64,000 nt of DNA from positions 1 through 64,000 of the forward strand of contig CAJYVD010000030.1 in the NCBI GenBank assembly GCA_913778495.1, written 5' to 3'. Position 1 is the stretch's first letter. The number at the start of each line of letters is the position of its first letter. The DNA comes from an uncultured Pantoea sp. Its GTDB lineage: Bacteria > Pseudomonadota > Gammaproteobacteria > Enterobacterales > Enterobacteriaceae. Of this stretch, positions 55,962 to 64,000 are shown piece after piece. A model generated the notes under the pieces. It saw only the letters and a program-made list of their open reading frames with translations, ran no database searches and was not told where the DNA came from. The position numbers were made by a program, and so were the translations under genes.

Positions 55962-57464
55962 TTACACCGCGTCTTTGGGATCGTGAATGGCGAAGCGGGC
56001 AATATTCTCTTCAGTAATCTCGCTATCGCGTAATTCGCGCGTGATTTTCCCTTCACGCATCACTAATACGCGGTCGGAGACGCGGAGTATTTCCGTCATT
56101 TCCGAGGAGACCACCACAATGGCCTTGCCTTGCTGAGCCAGCTTTTCAATTAAGTTATAAATTTCCGCCTTGGCGCCAATATCAATGCCTCGGGTGGGTT
56201 CATCGAATAAAAAGACCTCGGTATCCGCCGCCAGCCAGCGGCCAATAATCACCTTCTGCTGATTACCGCCGCTGAGCGTGCCAATGGTTTTTTCAATATC
56301 CAGCGGACGCAGTTTGACCTCGCTCATTACGCTATTCGCTGTCCGGTTCAGCAAAACTTTACGAATCAAGCCGAATAGCGTGAAGTTACGCAGCGACGGC
56401 AGCGCCATGTTGAGTTTCACCGCGCGCGCCTTAATAATGCCTTCCTTTTTCCGATCTTCAGGGACCAGACCAATGCCCGCGCGTATCGCCGCGCTAACGT
56501 TGTGGTTAGCCACCGGACGATCGTTCACCAACACTTTGCCTGCCGAACGCTTATCCACGCCGGCGATCAGTTTCAGCAGTTCGGTGCGGCCTGCGCCCAC
56601 CAGGCCGGACACGCCCAGCACTTCGCCGGCGGCGACCGTGAAGGAGGCGGGGTGGATCACGCCGTCACGGGCGAGATTGTCCACGCGCAGCACCGTGCGT
56701 TCGGTGGCCCAGCTGTGGTGCGCCTGCTTCTCAATGTTGCGTCCGACCATTTTCGCCACGATGCGCGCCTCGGTTTCTTCCGCAATCGTCACCTCACCAA
56801 CCAGACGGCCGTCGCGCAGGATGGTCGCGCGGTCGCACACCTGAAAAATTTCGTTCATCTTGTGCGAGACGTAAATCAGCGCCACGCCGGTGGATTTGAG
56901 ATCCGCGATCACCTCCGCGAGGCGCGTGAACTCGCGCGGCGTCAAGCTGGAGGTGGGTTCATCCATCGCGATGAGGGTGGCCTCATCCAGCAGCGCGCGG
57001 GCAATTTCAACGATCTGCTGCTGTGACACTTTTAGCTGCCCGATAGGCATCGCCGGATCGATGCTGGGATCGAGCTGCTTTAAAATATGCCGCGCGCGGG
57101 CAAGCTGCGCGCGGCGATCGACCCACAGCCCGCCGGCGCGGGTCAGGGGGCGGCCAAGAAACATGTTTTGCGCGACGGAGAGCGCGGGTACGTGCTGTAA
57201 TTCCTGATGGATCATGGCGATACCAGCATGCCGGGCAGCGAGTGGATGCTTGATCTGCACCGGCGCACCGTTGACATAAATCTCACCCCGATCGGCGGAA
57301 CGCACCCCGGAAAGAATATTGAGCAGGGTAGATTTACCGGCGCCGTTCTCGCCTATCAGCGCGTGCACCTCGCCGGGACGCACCTTGAGCTCCACTTCTT
57401 GCAGCGCCGCCGCCTGACCGTAAGTTTTGCTGATGCCGCGCATCACTAAGCGATACTGTTCCAT
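55962..57464 (-). CDS. CUT2 sugar ABC transporter ATPase (system 2)
   Basis: A 500-residue double ATPase with Walker A GENGAGKST near residue 39, AMDEPTSSLT, the second-domain GLVGAGRTE and LSGGNQQKVIIGRWLA, and FDEPTRGIDIG. Both Walker B motifs keep the glutamate. The start (MEQYRLVMRGISK) is chosen by homology; the frame runs 26 codons upstream into the intergenic region and binding protein gene. Confidence 0.9.
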   Translation of the reverse strand: MEQYRLVMRGISKTYGQAAALQEVELKVRPGEVHALIGENGAGKSTLLNILSGVRSADRGEIYVNGAPVQIKHPLAARHAGIAMIHQELQHVPALSVAQNMFLGRPLTRAGGLWVDRRAQLARARHILKQLDPSIDPAMPIGQLKVSQQQIVEIARALLDEATLIAMDEPTSSLTPREFTRLAEVIADLKSTGVALIYVSHKMNEIFQVCDRATILRDGRLVGEVTIAEETEARIVAKMVGRNIEKQAHHSWATERTVLRVDNLARDGVIHPASFTVAAGEVLGVSGLVGAGRTELLKLIAGVDKRSAGKVLVNDRPVANHNVSAAIRAGIGLVPEDRKKEGIIKARAVKLNMALPSLRNFTLFGLIRKVLLNRTANSVMSEVKLRPLDIEKTIGTLSGGNQQKVIIGRWLAADTEVFLFDEPTRGIDIGAKAEIYNLIEKLAQQGKAIVVVSSEMTEILRVSDRVLVMREGKITRELRDSEITEENIARFAIHDPKDAV

Positions 57465-57480
57465 ACGCACGCCGCCTGAA

Positions 57481-58521
57481 TCACTGCTGCGCCAGCAGCT
57501 GGCGCAGTCTGGCGTTGTCTTTCGTGGAAAACGCCTCGGCATTCTCTTTGGTGATCAACGCCTGTGGCGTGGACACCACGCGTGAGAGCGTTTGGCCGTT
57601 AATCACGCGCAAAATCACCTCCATCGCCACCTCGCCGGTTAACACCGGAAAGCTGTCCACGGTGCCGGTGAGTTCACCGCGCTTGATCGAGGCATAGGCG
57701 TCAGAAATGCCGTCGGTGCCGAAGACCGCGGTTTGTTTGGCTTTGTTCTGCGCGCGCACGGCTTCCACCACGCCGAGCGCCATGGTGTCGTTATTGGCAT
57801 AAAAGCCAATTAAATCAGGGTGCTGCTGCAGAATGGTTGACGCGGCATTGTACGCCTGCTCGCGGCTCCAGTTGGCCGGCACGCTGGCCACCAGGGTGAA
57901 TTTGCCGTTTGCCTGCAGCGTCTCTCTGAAGCCCGCGGTGCGCTGCCCAGCGGCATACACGCCCGGCTGCCCCTCAATGACCGCCACCTTGCCGCCGTTG
58001 GGGTAGTGCGCGATAAACCACTTCGCGACGCGTACGCCGTTGTCTTTTTGTACATTCCCCACGTAGTAGCGCACGCCCGGTACCACCGCATCGTTGACGT
58101 TGACCACCGGGATGCCTTTACTGTTGGCGGCTTCCAGCGCGGGCTCCAGGTTGATGTCGGTTTGCGGGGAGATCAGCAGGCCGTTGAAACCCTGTTCAAG
58201 CAGCGTTTCGGCAATGGACAGCTGGCCCAGCTGGTCGTCTTCGTTGGCGGCGGCTTGATACGCCACGGTAATACCGTATTTTTTCGCCGCGTTTTGGTAG
58301 CCCTCGCCGAGCAAGCGCCAGTATTCGTTGGTCAGCGTTTTGGCCACGCCGCCAATTTTCAGCGTTTTGTCCACCTTCGGCATCGCACCGTATTTGCTCT
58401 CAAGCTGAGTCCAATCGGTGCGGTCGGGCTCCGAATCGGATTTCAGCGGCGGCAGGGTGGCGGCATACACGCTGGAGCACAGCAGGGCGGAAGCCAGGGC
58501 GGAGAGTAAGCATTTTTTCAT
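57481..58521 (-). CDS. CUT2 sugar ABC transporter binding protein (system 2)
   Basis: A 346-residue periplasmic binding protein with a signal peptide cleaved after VYA (about residue 20). The ribose-binding-protein fold is seen in GVAKTLTNEYWRLLGEGYQ near residue 58, and in the paired lobes GLLISPQTD and FYANNDTMALGVVEA. A 30-residue acidic N-terminal extension precedes the first strand. The ligand is unknown. The ribosome site is AAGG. Confidence 0.88.
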   Translation of the reverse strand: MKKCLLSALASALLCSSVYAATLPPLKSDSEPDRTDWTQLESKYGAMPKVDKTLKIGGVAKTLTNEYWRLLGEGYQNAAKKYGITVAYQAAANEDDQLGQLSIAETLLEQGFNGLLISPQTDINLEPALEAANSKGIPVVNVNDAVVPGVRYYVGNVQKDNGVRVAKWFIAHYPNGGKVAVIEGQPGVYAAGQRTAGFRETLQANGKFTLVASVPANWSREQAYNAASTILQQHPDLIGFYANNDTMALGVVEAVRAQNKAKQTAVFGTDGISDAYASIKRGELTGTVDSFPVLTGEVAMEVILRVINGQTLSRVVSTPQALITKENAEAFSTKDNARLRQLLAQQ

Positions 58522-58566
58522 AGGGCGACCTTTTTATTGTTGTAGGGGCACGGCAGCGCTGTTGCT

Positions 58567-59547
58567 TTAGCGCGCGAGCAGGATGTCATTGACGATCTGC
58601 TGTGACGCCACCGCATCCTGGCGGCGGATAGCGTCCTCCAGCGCGGGGTTGTTATCGAGCTGTTGGCACAGCGTCAGCAGACGCTTAACGGTGGCGATGT
58701 TGATCTCGGCTTCGCGCACCGGATCCAGCCCGCTGGCGTCCGGGAAGGTGTCAAAGTAGTAGGCGCCACGGTAGCCGTCGCGCTGCATCTGCCAGAGAAA
58801 TTCCAGCGTAGCGCGCGGATTCACCGATCCCACCATTAACCCGTCATCGCGTTTTCCCCACCCGTCATTGAGATCCAATCCCAGCAGGCGCGAGCGGCGG
58901 GCGACCATGGCGGCGGCGAAAGCCGGCACTTCATTGGCAAACAGCACGTGGGCAAAATCCAGCGTGATCCCGAGGTTCGGGCAACCGGCCTCGTCGACCG
59001 CCAGCAGGCAGGTGGTGGCATTGGGAAAGATGCTATAGGCGCGCGGCTCGTTGGGTTTGTACTCAATGCTGATATCGATGTCGGGTGCGTATTCCGCCAC
59101 TTCGCGCACGGCGGAGACGGCGTCGTCCCACAGCTTCTTGTAATCTGCCTGGAAACAGTAATCGAAGCCGTCTTGCCCCATCCAGAGCGTCATCAGCGTG
59201 GCGCCAAATTCGCGCCCGGCATCAATACCGCGCTGGGTGAGTGCGATCGCCTCGCGCCGCACCCTGGCATCGGGATGGGTAAACGCGCCGATTTTAAACT
59301 GCGGGGCATCCCAGCGCATCTGCATGCCGTTCACGGCCAGACCGGCATCTTCGATGGCCTGCTTCATGGTGGAGATATCCGTGACCATATGCTGGGGGTA
59401 GTTCAAATCAAGGTGGGTGAGGCCCTGCACGGTTCCTGCCCGCTGGATCATCTGTAACACCGAGGGCTTTCCCTGCAGCTCAGGCCAGTACAGGTGGGCA
59501 CCTGAGGCGAAGGAGTTGAGACGCGTGGCAAACTTAAGTTCAGACAT
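58567..59547 (-). CDS. TIM-barrel sugar isomerase/epimerase (xylose-isomerase-like)
   Basis: A 326-residue AP-endonuclease-2/xylose-isomerase-like barrel and the first gene of the catabolic unit. Probable metal and catalytic residues are E162 and K164 in SIEYKPNEPR, D197 and H200 in TLDFAHVL, and D225/D228 in LDLNDGWG. The EYKPxEP pattern resembles bacterial L-rhamnose isomerase-type and related aldose/ketose isomerases. It probably converts an imported aldose to a ketose for the PfkB kinase. The promoter and a near-perfect palindrome lie just upstream. Confidence 0.8.
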   Translation of the reverse strand: MSELKFATRLNSFASGAHLYWPELQGKPSVLQMIQRAGTVQGLTHLDLNYPQHMVTDISTMKQAIEDAGLAVNGMQMRWDAPQFKIGAFTHPDARVRREAIALTQRGIDAGREFGATLMTLWMGQDGFDYCFQADYKKLWDDAVSAVREVAEYAPDIDISIEYKPNEPRAYSIFPNATTCLLAVDEAGCPNLGITLDFAHVLFANEVPAFAAAMVARRSRLLGLDLNDGWGKRDDGLMVGSVNPRATLEFLWQMQRDGYRGAYYFDTFPDASGLDPVREAEINIATVKRLLTLCQQLDNNPALEDAIRRQDAVASQQIVNDILLAR

Positions 59548-59588
59548 GGCGACACCCTTACGAGTCGGTTTGTGTTGTTCTTTTCTTT

Positions 59589-59643
59589 TTCACGAATATT
59601 TGTGAAGTTGTATTACTTATACGCCTGCGTTTTTTTTACACAA
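59589..59643 (-). promoter_or_regulatory. Promoter and operator of the sugar catabolic unit
   Basis: On the minus strand TTGTGT (59638-59643), a 16-base spacer and TATAAG (59616-59621) form a plausible promoter starting near 59609. The near-perfect palindrome TTCACGAATATTTGTGAA (59589-59606, eight of nine pairs) lies at about +3 to +20, the position expected of a repressor operator. The RpiR regulator is the obvious candidate. Confidence 0.6.
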
Positions 59644-59762
59644 GCGAAAGCGCCAGGCAGTGTGGCGTTCTGAGAGCCAGTTCACGGAAGCGTGGGCGCT
59701 TGTCAGGGCGGCCTGAAACGCGCTATAACGTCAATATCCATCCTTAATGCAAGAATATTCAT

Positions 59763-60176
59763 ATGCTTACAAGAACGTTACGGCCCGATGAGTGGCCGGG
59801 TGCGTATCCGCTGATCGCCCAGCTGCGCACGCTCTCGCGCGAGGCGTTTCTGACGAGCGTGCAGATCCAGACGCTGAACGGCTATATGCTGGTCGGGGCG
59901 TTTAACGATCGGGCGCTAGTGGGCGTGATGGGCTGCAGGCCGGTGCATACGCTGGCCCGGGGCTTTCATTTGCACATTGATGATTTGGTGGTGGATGAAC
60001 AGTGCCGCCGCGCGGGCATCGGCAAGGCGCTGCTGGAGTTTGCCACGCGTGAAGCACAGAGCCGTGCGATGGGGGCGATTTTCCTTGATGCACGCCAGGA
60101 GGCGCTCCCGTTTTACACGCGCCATGACTTTATCCCGCACACCTCGCCGTCAATGAAAAAGCCGCTCACGTCATAA
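59763..60176 (+). CDS. GNAT-family N-acetyltransferase
   Basis: A 137-residue acetyltransferase fold protein with the acetyl-CoA pyrophosphate-binding motif QCRRAGIGKAL near residue 80 and the family's beta-bulge LHIDDLVVDEQ before it. The substrate is unknown. It diverges from the sugar locus across 215 bases; the ribosome site is weak. Confidence 0.82.
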   Translation: MLTRTLRPDEWPGAYPLIAQLRTLSREAFLTSVQIQTLNGYMLVGAFNDRALVGVMGCRPVHTLARGFHLHIDDLVVDEQCRRAGIGKALLEFATREAQSRAMGAIFLDARQEALPFYTRHDFIPHTSPSMKKPLTS

Positions 60177-60242
60177 CGGCGTGGAGGCGAGTCAGGGCGC
60201 GCACTGTCGCCCTATTTTCATTTATCACGTAAGGACACGTTT

Positions 60243-60653
60243 ATGCAGAACATCGAAGCGTTACAGCAGCAGTATCCCGGTGCCAAGGCCTGGGCCATGG
60301 GCGACAGTCCCGCGTTGGCGAATCAGCTCGCCGCGCTGGTGGTCGCGGGTAAGAAAACCGCCACCTGCGGTTCGCTCAGCGCGTTTTGCCAGGATGACGA
60401 CGCCCCCAAACCGGGCAGCTATCACATTCTGCTCGACGGCCAGGGGGCGCCGGTGTGCGTGATCAGGATCATGGCGCTGCGCGTGGTGCGTTTTTGCGAC
60501 GTCACCGAGGCGCTGGCGCGTCAGGAAGGCGAAGGCGATCTAAGCCTGGACTACTGGCGCACGGCGCATCAAGCGTTCTTCACCCGCGCGGGCAGCTTTT
60601 CTGAGGAGATGGAGCTGGTGGTGGAAGAGTTTACGGTTGTCGCCGTGCTCTGA
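60243..60653 (+). CDS. ASCH-domain protein
   Basis: A 136-residue protein of the ASCH (PUA-like) superfamily, seen in AGKKTATCGSL near residue 40 and EGEGDLSLDYWRTAHQAFF near residue 100. Family members are thought to bind RNA, and some are ribonucleases or amidohydrolases; function here is unknown. The AAGGA ribosome site is seven bases before the ATG. It is convergent with the RND pump gene, 20 bases apart. Confidence 0.82.
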   Translation: MQNIEALQQQYPGAKAWAMGDSPALANQLAALVVAGKKTATCGSLSAFCQDDDAPKPGSYHILLDGQGAPVCVIRIMALRVVRFCDVTEALARQEGEGDLSLDYWRTAHQAFFTRAGSFSEEMELVVEEFTVVAVL

Positions 60654-60673
60654 TCCTGTTCTGCTGCACAGCG

Positions 60674-63600
60674 TTAACCGCGCCGCGCAGCAACACGCGT
60701 AATCAGCACATAAAACACCGGCACAAAAAACAGGGTGAGCAGCGTACCGCTGATCATGCCGCCAAATACCCCCGTGCCCATGGCGTGCTGCGTATTGGCA
60801 CTTGCACCGCGCGCCAGCATCAGCGGCACCATCCCGAGGGTAAACGCCAACGACGTCATGATGATCGGGCGAAGTCGCTGCTGCGCGGCTGCACAGGTGG
60901 CCTTAAGCAGATCCTGTCCCGCGAGCCGCTTCTGTTGCGCAAACTCGACAATCAGAATGGCATTTTTGGCCGACAGGCCAATCAGGGTAATGAGGCCAAC
61001 TTTAAAGAACAGGTCGTTGGCCCCCTGCGTAACCAGGGTGGCGAAGGTGGCGCCGATCAGTCCGAGCGGCACCGCCAGCATCACCGCAAGCGGCATTGAC
61101 CAGCTTTCATACAGGGCGGCCAGCACCATAAACACCACCAGCACCGATAGCGCCAGCAGTGCTGGCAGCTGTGCCGCCGAGGCTTTCTCCTGCAGGGCGC
61201 TGCCTGCCCATTCACCCACAAACCCCGACGGTAGCTGGCGCGCCAGCGTCTCCATCGCGGCCATCGCGCTGCCGCTGGCGGCACCCGGCGCGGCACTGCC
61301 GGTGATGCGGATAGCCGGATAGCCCTGATAGCGGGTTAACTGCTGCGCCTGCTGTGTCCAGGATGCCGTAACGAAACGGGCGAGCGGCACCATCTGCCCG
61401 CCACGGTTTTTCACGGTGAGCTGCAATAGCTGCGCAGGTTGCATGCGGAACGGCGCATCAGCCTGCACGATAACCTGCTGAACGCGCCCCTTGTTGGTGT
61501 AGTCATTGACGTACCAGGCGCCCGTGGAGACCGATAGCGCTTGGTTAATATCATCAAAGGAGACGCCCAACGCTGCCGCTTTTTCTCGATCGACATCCAG
61601 CACCAGCGCGCTACCTTCCGGTAAACCATCGATAGAGACATCGGCTAACAGGGCGTTTTGCTTTGCGCAAGCCACCAGTTCCCGGGCGGCGCGCTTCAGT
61701 GCGTGGTAGCCGTGACCCGCGCGATCCTGCAGATAGAACGTGAAGCCTGCTGACGATCCCATATCCGGCATGGCCGGTGGAAGCAGACTCAGGCTCTCGG
61801 CCTCCGGCACCCGCGCCATGCGCGATTGCATGAGCGCGGCTTCCGTCTGCGCCGTTGCCCCCCGGCGTTGCGTTGCGTCTTTAAGCGTAGTAAAAGCCAT
61901 CGCCGTATTCGGGCCCGAACCGGTGAAACTAAAGCCGAGGATCATCACGTTGCTTTTTACCGCGTCTCGCTGAGCCAGCTGCTGCTCGAAGGTTTTGACC
62001 ACTTCCAGGGTTCGGGGCAGCGTGGCATCCGCAGGGAGTTGAATTGATGACATAAAATAGCCCTGATCGTCTTCCGGCAAAAAAGCGGAGGGAAGGGCAG
62101 CGAGCCCGGCACAGAGCGCAGCCAGCAGCGCGGCATACAGCGCCAGCATGCGTCCACCGCGCAGCAGAACATCGCCCAATACGGTGCGATAACGCTGCGA
62201 AAGAGCATGAAAATAGCGATCAAACCGCTGGGAAAAACCGCCGTTGCGCGGCGTCGCCGCTTTTAGCAGGGTGGCGCACAGCGCGGGCGTTAGCGTCAGC
62301 GCCAGAAACGCGGAGAACAGGATGGACACGGCCATTGAGATGCAGAACTGACGGTAAATGATGCCGGTTGAGCCGTCAGCAAAGGCCATCGGGATAAACA
62401 CGGCGGTCAGCACCAGCGTCATGCCGATAATGGCGGGCGTGATTTCACGCATCGCCTGGCGCGTTGCCGCTTCCGGCGACAAGCCTTTCTCCGCCATCAG
62501 GCGCGCCACATTTTCGACCACGACAATGGCATCATCAACCACGATACCGATCGCCAGCACCATGCCAAACAGCGTCAGGATATTGATGGCGTAGCCGGCA
62601 ATCAGCATCACCGTAAACGTGCCCAATAGTGCGATGGGCGCGACAATCGCCGGGATGAGGGTGTAGCGCACGTTGTGCAGAAACACCAGCATCACGAAAA
62701 ACACCAGGATCATGGCCTCAACAAAGGTCTGCACCACATTCCAAATGGAAATTTTAATAAACGGCGCGGTGTCAAACGGTACGCTGAGCGCCATGCCCTC
62801 GGGCAGGGTGTCGCCCAGTTGGGCAAGCGCCGCATGGATATCGTTTGCAGTGCGGAGCGCATTGGCGCCCGGCGCAAGCTGAATCGCCGCCGCCGTGGCC
62901 GGCACGCCGTTCTCGCGAATGGCAAAAGCGTAGCTTTGCTGTCCGGACTCAATCCGTGCGATATCCGCTAATCGCACGCGGGCGCCATTCACCGTCGCCT
63001 TAACGGTAATATTGCCAAACGCCTCCACCGAGGTGAGTTGACCCTGGACCTTGATCGGGTAGGTCACGCGCTGGCCCGACTGCGTGGGTTCGTCGCCCAC
63101 CCGACCGGGAGAGACCACACTGTTTTGCTGGCTTATCGCCGTCAAGACGTTGTTGACCGACAGCCCATAGCCTTGAAGCCGAGTGGGATCCAGCCAGATA
63201 CGCAGCGCTTTTTCGCTGCCAAACAGCTGGATTTTTCCCACGCCAGGCACGCGGCGCAGCGTGTCAGTAAGATTGCGCGCAAAGTAGTCGCTGAGATCCG
63301 CCTCTTGATACCTGCCGGTGGGTGATTTCAACCCCACCATCATCAGGAAGCCGGCGTCCGCGGCCTCCACGGTAAGGCCATTCTGTTTTACCGTCTGAGG
63401 CAGGCGCGGCTCGACCACTTTAAGGTGGTTTTGCACATCCATCTGCGCCTGTTTGATGTCGGTGCCAGGCTTAAAGATTACGGTGACGGTCGCCATGCCG
63501 CTATTGTCGCTGGTTGACTCGAAATAGAGCAGGTTATCTACCCCCGATATTTCACGCTCAATCAGCGAAATCACCGCATCATTCATCACCTCGGCGCTGG

Positions 63601-63754
63601 CACCAGGCCAGGAGGCGGACACAATCATGCTGGGTGGCGCAACGGCAGGATATTGCGCTACCGGCAGCTGTGGGATTGCCAGAATACCGGACAGCACAAT
63701 AAAAAGCGCCACAACCCAGGCAAACACGGGGCGTTGGATAAAAAAGGCGGACAT
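60674..63754 (-). CDS. RND multidrug efflux pump inner-membrane subunit (AcrB/HAE1 type)
   Basis: A 1026-residue hydrophobe/amphiphile efflux proton antiporter. It starts MSAFFIQRPVFAWV and has the proton-relay aspartates in GIVVDDAIVVVEN near residue 405, the lysine in LSAKNAILIVEF near residue 930, and two large periplasmic loops. I prefer the ATG at 63754, which has AAGGA ten bases upstream; an ATG three codons upstream lies too close to that site. RND pumps need a membrane-fusion protein and an outer-membrane channel; none is encoded directly downstream or in the remaining 240 bases upstream. It may pair with partners encoded elsewhere. Confidence 0.92.
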   Translation of the reverse strand: MSAFFIQRPVFAWVVALFIVLSGILAIPQLPVAQYPAVAPPSMIVSASWPGASAEVMNDAVISLIEREISGVDNLLYFESTSDNSGMATVTVIFKPGTDIKQAQMDVQNHLKVVEPRLPQTVKQNGLTVEAADAGFLMMVGLKSPTGRYQEADLSDYFARNLTDTLRRVPGVGKIQLFGSEKALRIWLDPTRLQGYGLSVNNVLTAISQQNSVVSPGRVGDEPTQSGQRVTYPIKVQGQLTSVEAFGNITVKATVNGARVRLADIARIESGQQSYAFAIRENGVPATAAAIQLAPGANALRTANDIHAALAQLGDTLPEGMALSVPFDTAPFIKISIWNVVQTFVEAMILVFFVMLVFLHNVRYTLIPAIVAPIALLGTFTVMLIAGYAINILTLFGMVLAIGIVVDDAIVVVENVARLMAEKGLSPEAATRQAMREITPAIIGMTLVLTAVFIPMAFADGSTGIIYRQFCISMAVSILFSAFLALTLTPALCATLLKAATPRNGGFSQRFDRYFHALSQRYRTVLGDVLLRGGRMLALYAALLAALCAGLAALPSAFLPEDDQGYFMSSIQLPADATLPRTLEVVKTFEQQLAQRDAVKSNVMILGFSFTGSGPNTAMAFTTLKDATQRRGATAQTEAALMQSRMARVPEAESLSLLPPAMPDMGSSAGFTFYLQDRAGHGYHALKRAARELVACAKQNALLADVSIDGLPEGSALVLDVDREKAAALGVSFDDINQALSVSTGAWYVNDYTNKGRVQQVIVQADAPFRMQPAQLLQLTVKNRGGQMVPLARFVTASWTQQAQQLTRYQGYPAIRITGSAAPGAASGSAMAAMETLARQLPSGFVGEWAGSALQEKASAAQLPALLALSVLVVFMVLAALYESWSMPLAVMLAVPLGLIGATFATLVTQGANDLFFKVGLITLIGLSAKNAILIVEFAQQKRLAGQDLLKATCAAAQQRLRPIIMTSLAFTLGMVPLMLARGASANTQHAMGTGVFGGMISGTLLTLFFVPVFYVLITRVAARRG

Positions 63755-63755
63755 G

Positions 63756-63875
63756 TTAATCATTTCCTTGGCGTAATGGTGAAAGCCATTCCTTGCGGAT
63801 AACGCGCAAAACCGTGTGAAAAGCCGAGAGAGATAGCGCTTTAATGCGCCGCCAGAGCTTTTTGTTATCAGACAT
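63756..63875 (-). CDS. Possible 39-residue leader protein upstream of the RND pump
   Basis: A short open frame begins MSDNKKLWRRIKALSL and ends KEWLSPLRQGND, overlapping the alternative RND start and stopping one base before the chosen one. It is basic and could form an amphipathic helix, with no membrane segment. The ribosome site is weak (TTGAGCG). It may be translated and coupled to the pump gene, be a remnant of a larger gene, or be chance. Confidence 0.3.
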   Translation of the reverse strand: MSDNKKLWRRIKALSLSAFHTVLRVIRKEWLSPLRQGND

Positions 63876-64000
63876 CGCTCAAGCTAATTAAGGTAAATGC
63901 GGCGAAACGGGAGTCTGCCCGTCACGCGTGGAGTGACGATTTCCGCAATATGGAGTGAAGATGGAGGGGCGCGCGGCTGTCACGCGTGCAGCATAAAGTA
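63876..64000 (-). promoter_or_regulatory. Upstream region of the RND pump
   Basis: The last 125 bases contain no gene I can support. GTCACGCGTG occurs twice (63920-63929 and 63979-63988); its core CACGCGTG is a palindrome. Such paired palindromes are candidate operators for a local repressor of the pump. Confidence 0.35.

Overview
The window is chromosomal DNA of an Enterobacterales bacterium. Gene order and protein sequences follow the Escherichia coli segment lpp-pykF-valVW-mdtK-ribE-cfa-punC-punR-purR-mepH-grxD-rnt-gloA-nemA-nemR-ydhL-ydhF-sodC-slyA-slyB-anmK-mliC-pdxH-tyrS-pdxY-gstA-dtpA-nth-rsxEGDCBA-ydgK-cnu. The Lpp start (MNRTKLVL) and the gene content suggest Erwiniaceae (Pantoea, Erwinia or Mixta), but I cannot fix the genus from the sequence alone. 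Nothing looks like phage, an insertion sequence, an integron or CRISPR.

Positions 1-34859 form the conserved core. Departures from the E. coli order are local: three tRNA-Val(GAC) genes instead of two; no sodB or ydhP between purR and mepH; no lhr beside rnt; eptA (lipid A phosphoethanolamine transferase) between nemR and ydhL; and one small lipoprotein gene where E. coli has ydhI, ydhJ and ydhK beside slyA. Several regulatory sites can be read directly: a Cra-type palindrome in the pykF promoter, a PurR box before purR, NemR boxes around nemR, a SlyA site at slyA, and many intrinsic terminators.

From 34860 on the synteny ends and the region becomes accessory. It holds the galactofuranose importer ytfQRT-yjfF with a GalR-like operator; a twin-arginine-exported DUF1868 protein; an LpxL-type acyltransferase; an AraC regulator; a second, type-II isopropylmalate synthase divergent from zinT across a Zur-like box; and an Old Yellow Enzyme gene followed by an ArsR-type regulator.

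Positions 47073-59547 hold eleven co-directional genes on the minus strand that look like an undescribed sugar uptake and catabolism locus. In order of transcription they are a TIM-barrel isomerase, a CUT2 transporter (binding protein, ATPase, permease), an RpiR/SIS regulator, a ribokinase-type kinase, a DUF4432 mutarotase-like protein, and a second CUT2 transporter with two permeases. Together they would import a sugar, mutarotate it, isomerise it and phosphorylate it; the substrate is unknown. The window closes with a GNAT acetyltransferase, an ASCH-domain protein, and an RND efflux pump that has no membrane-fusion partner in view.
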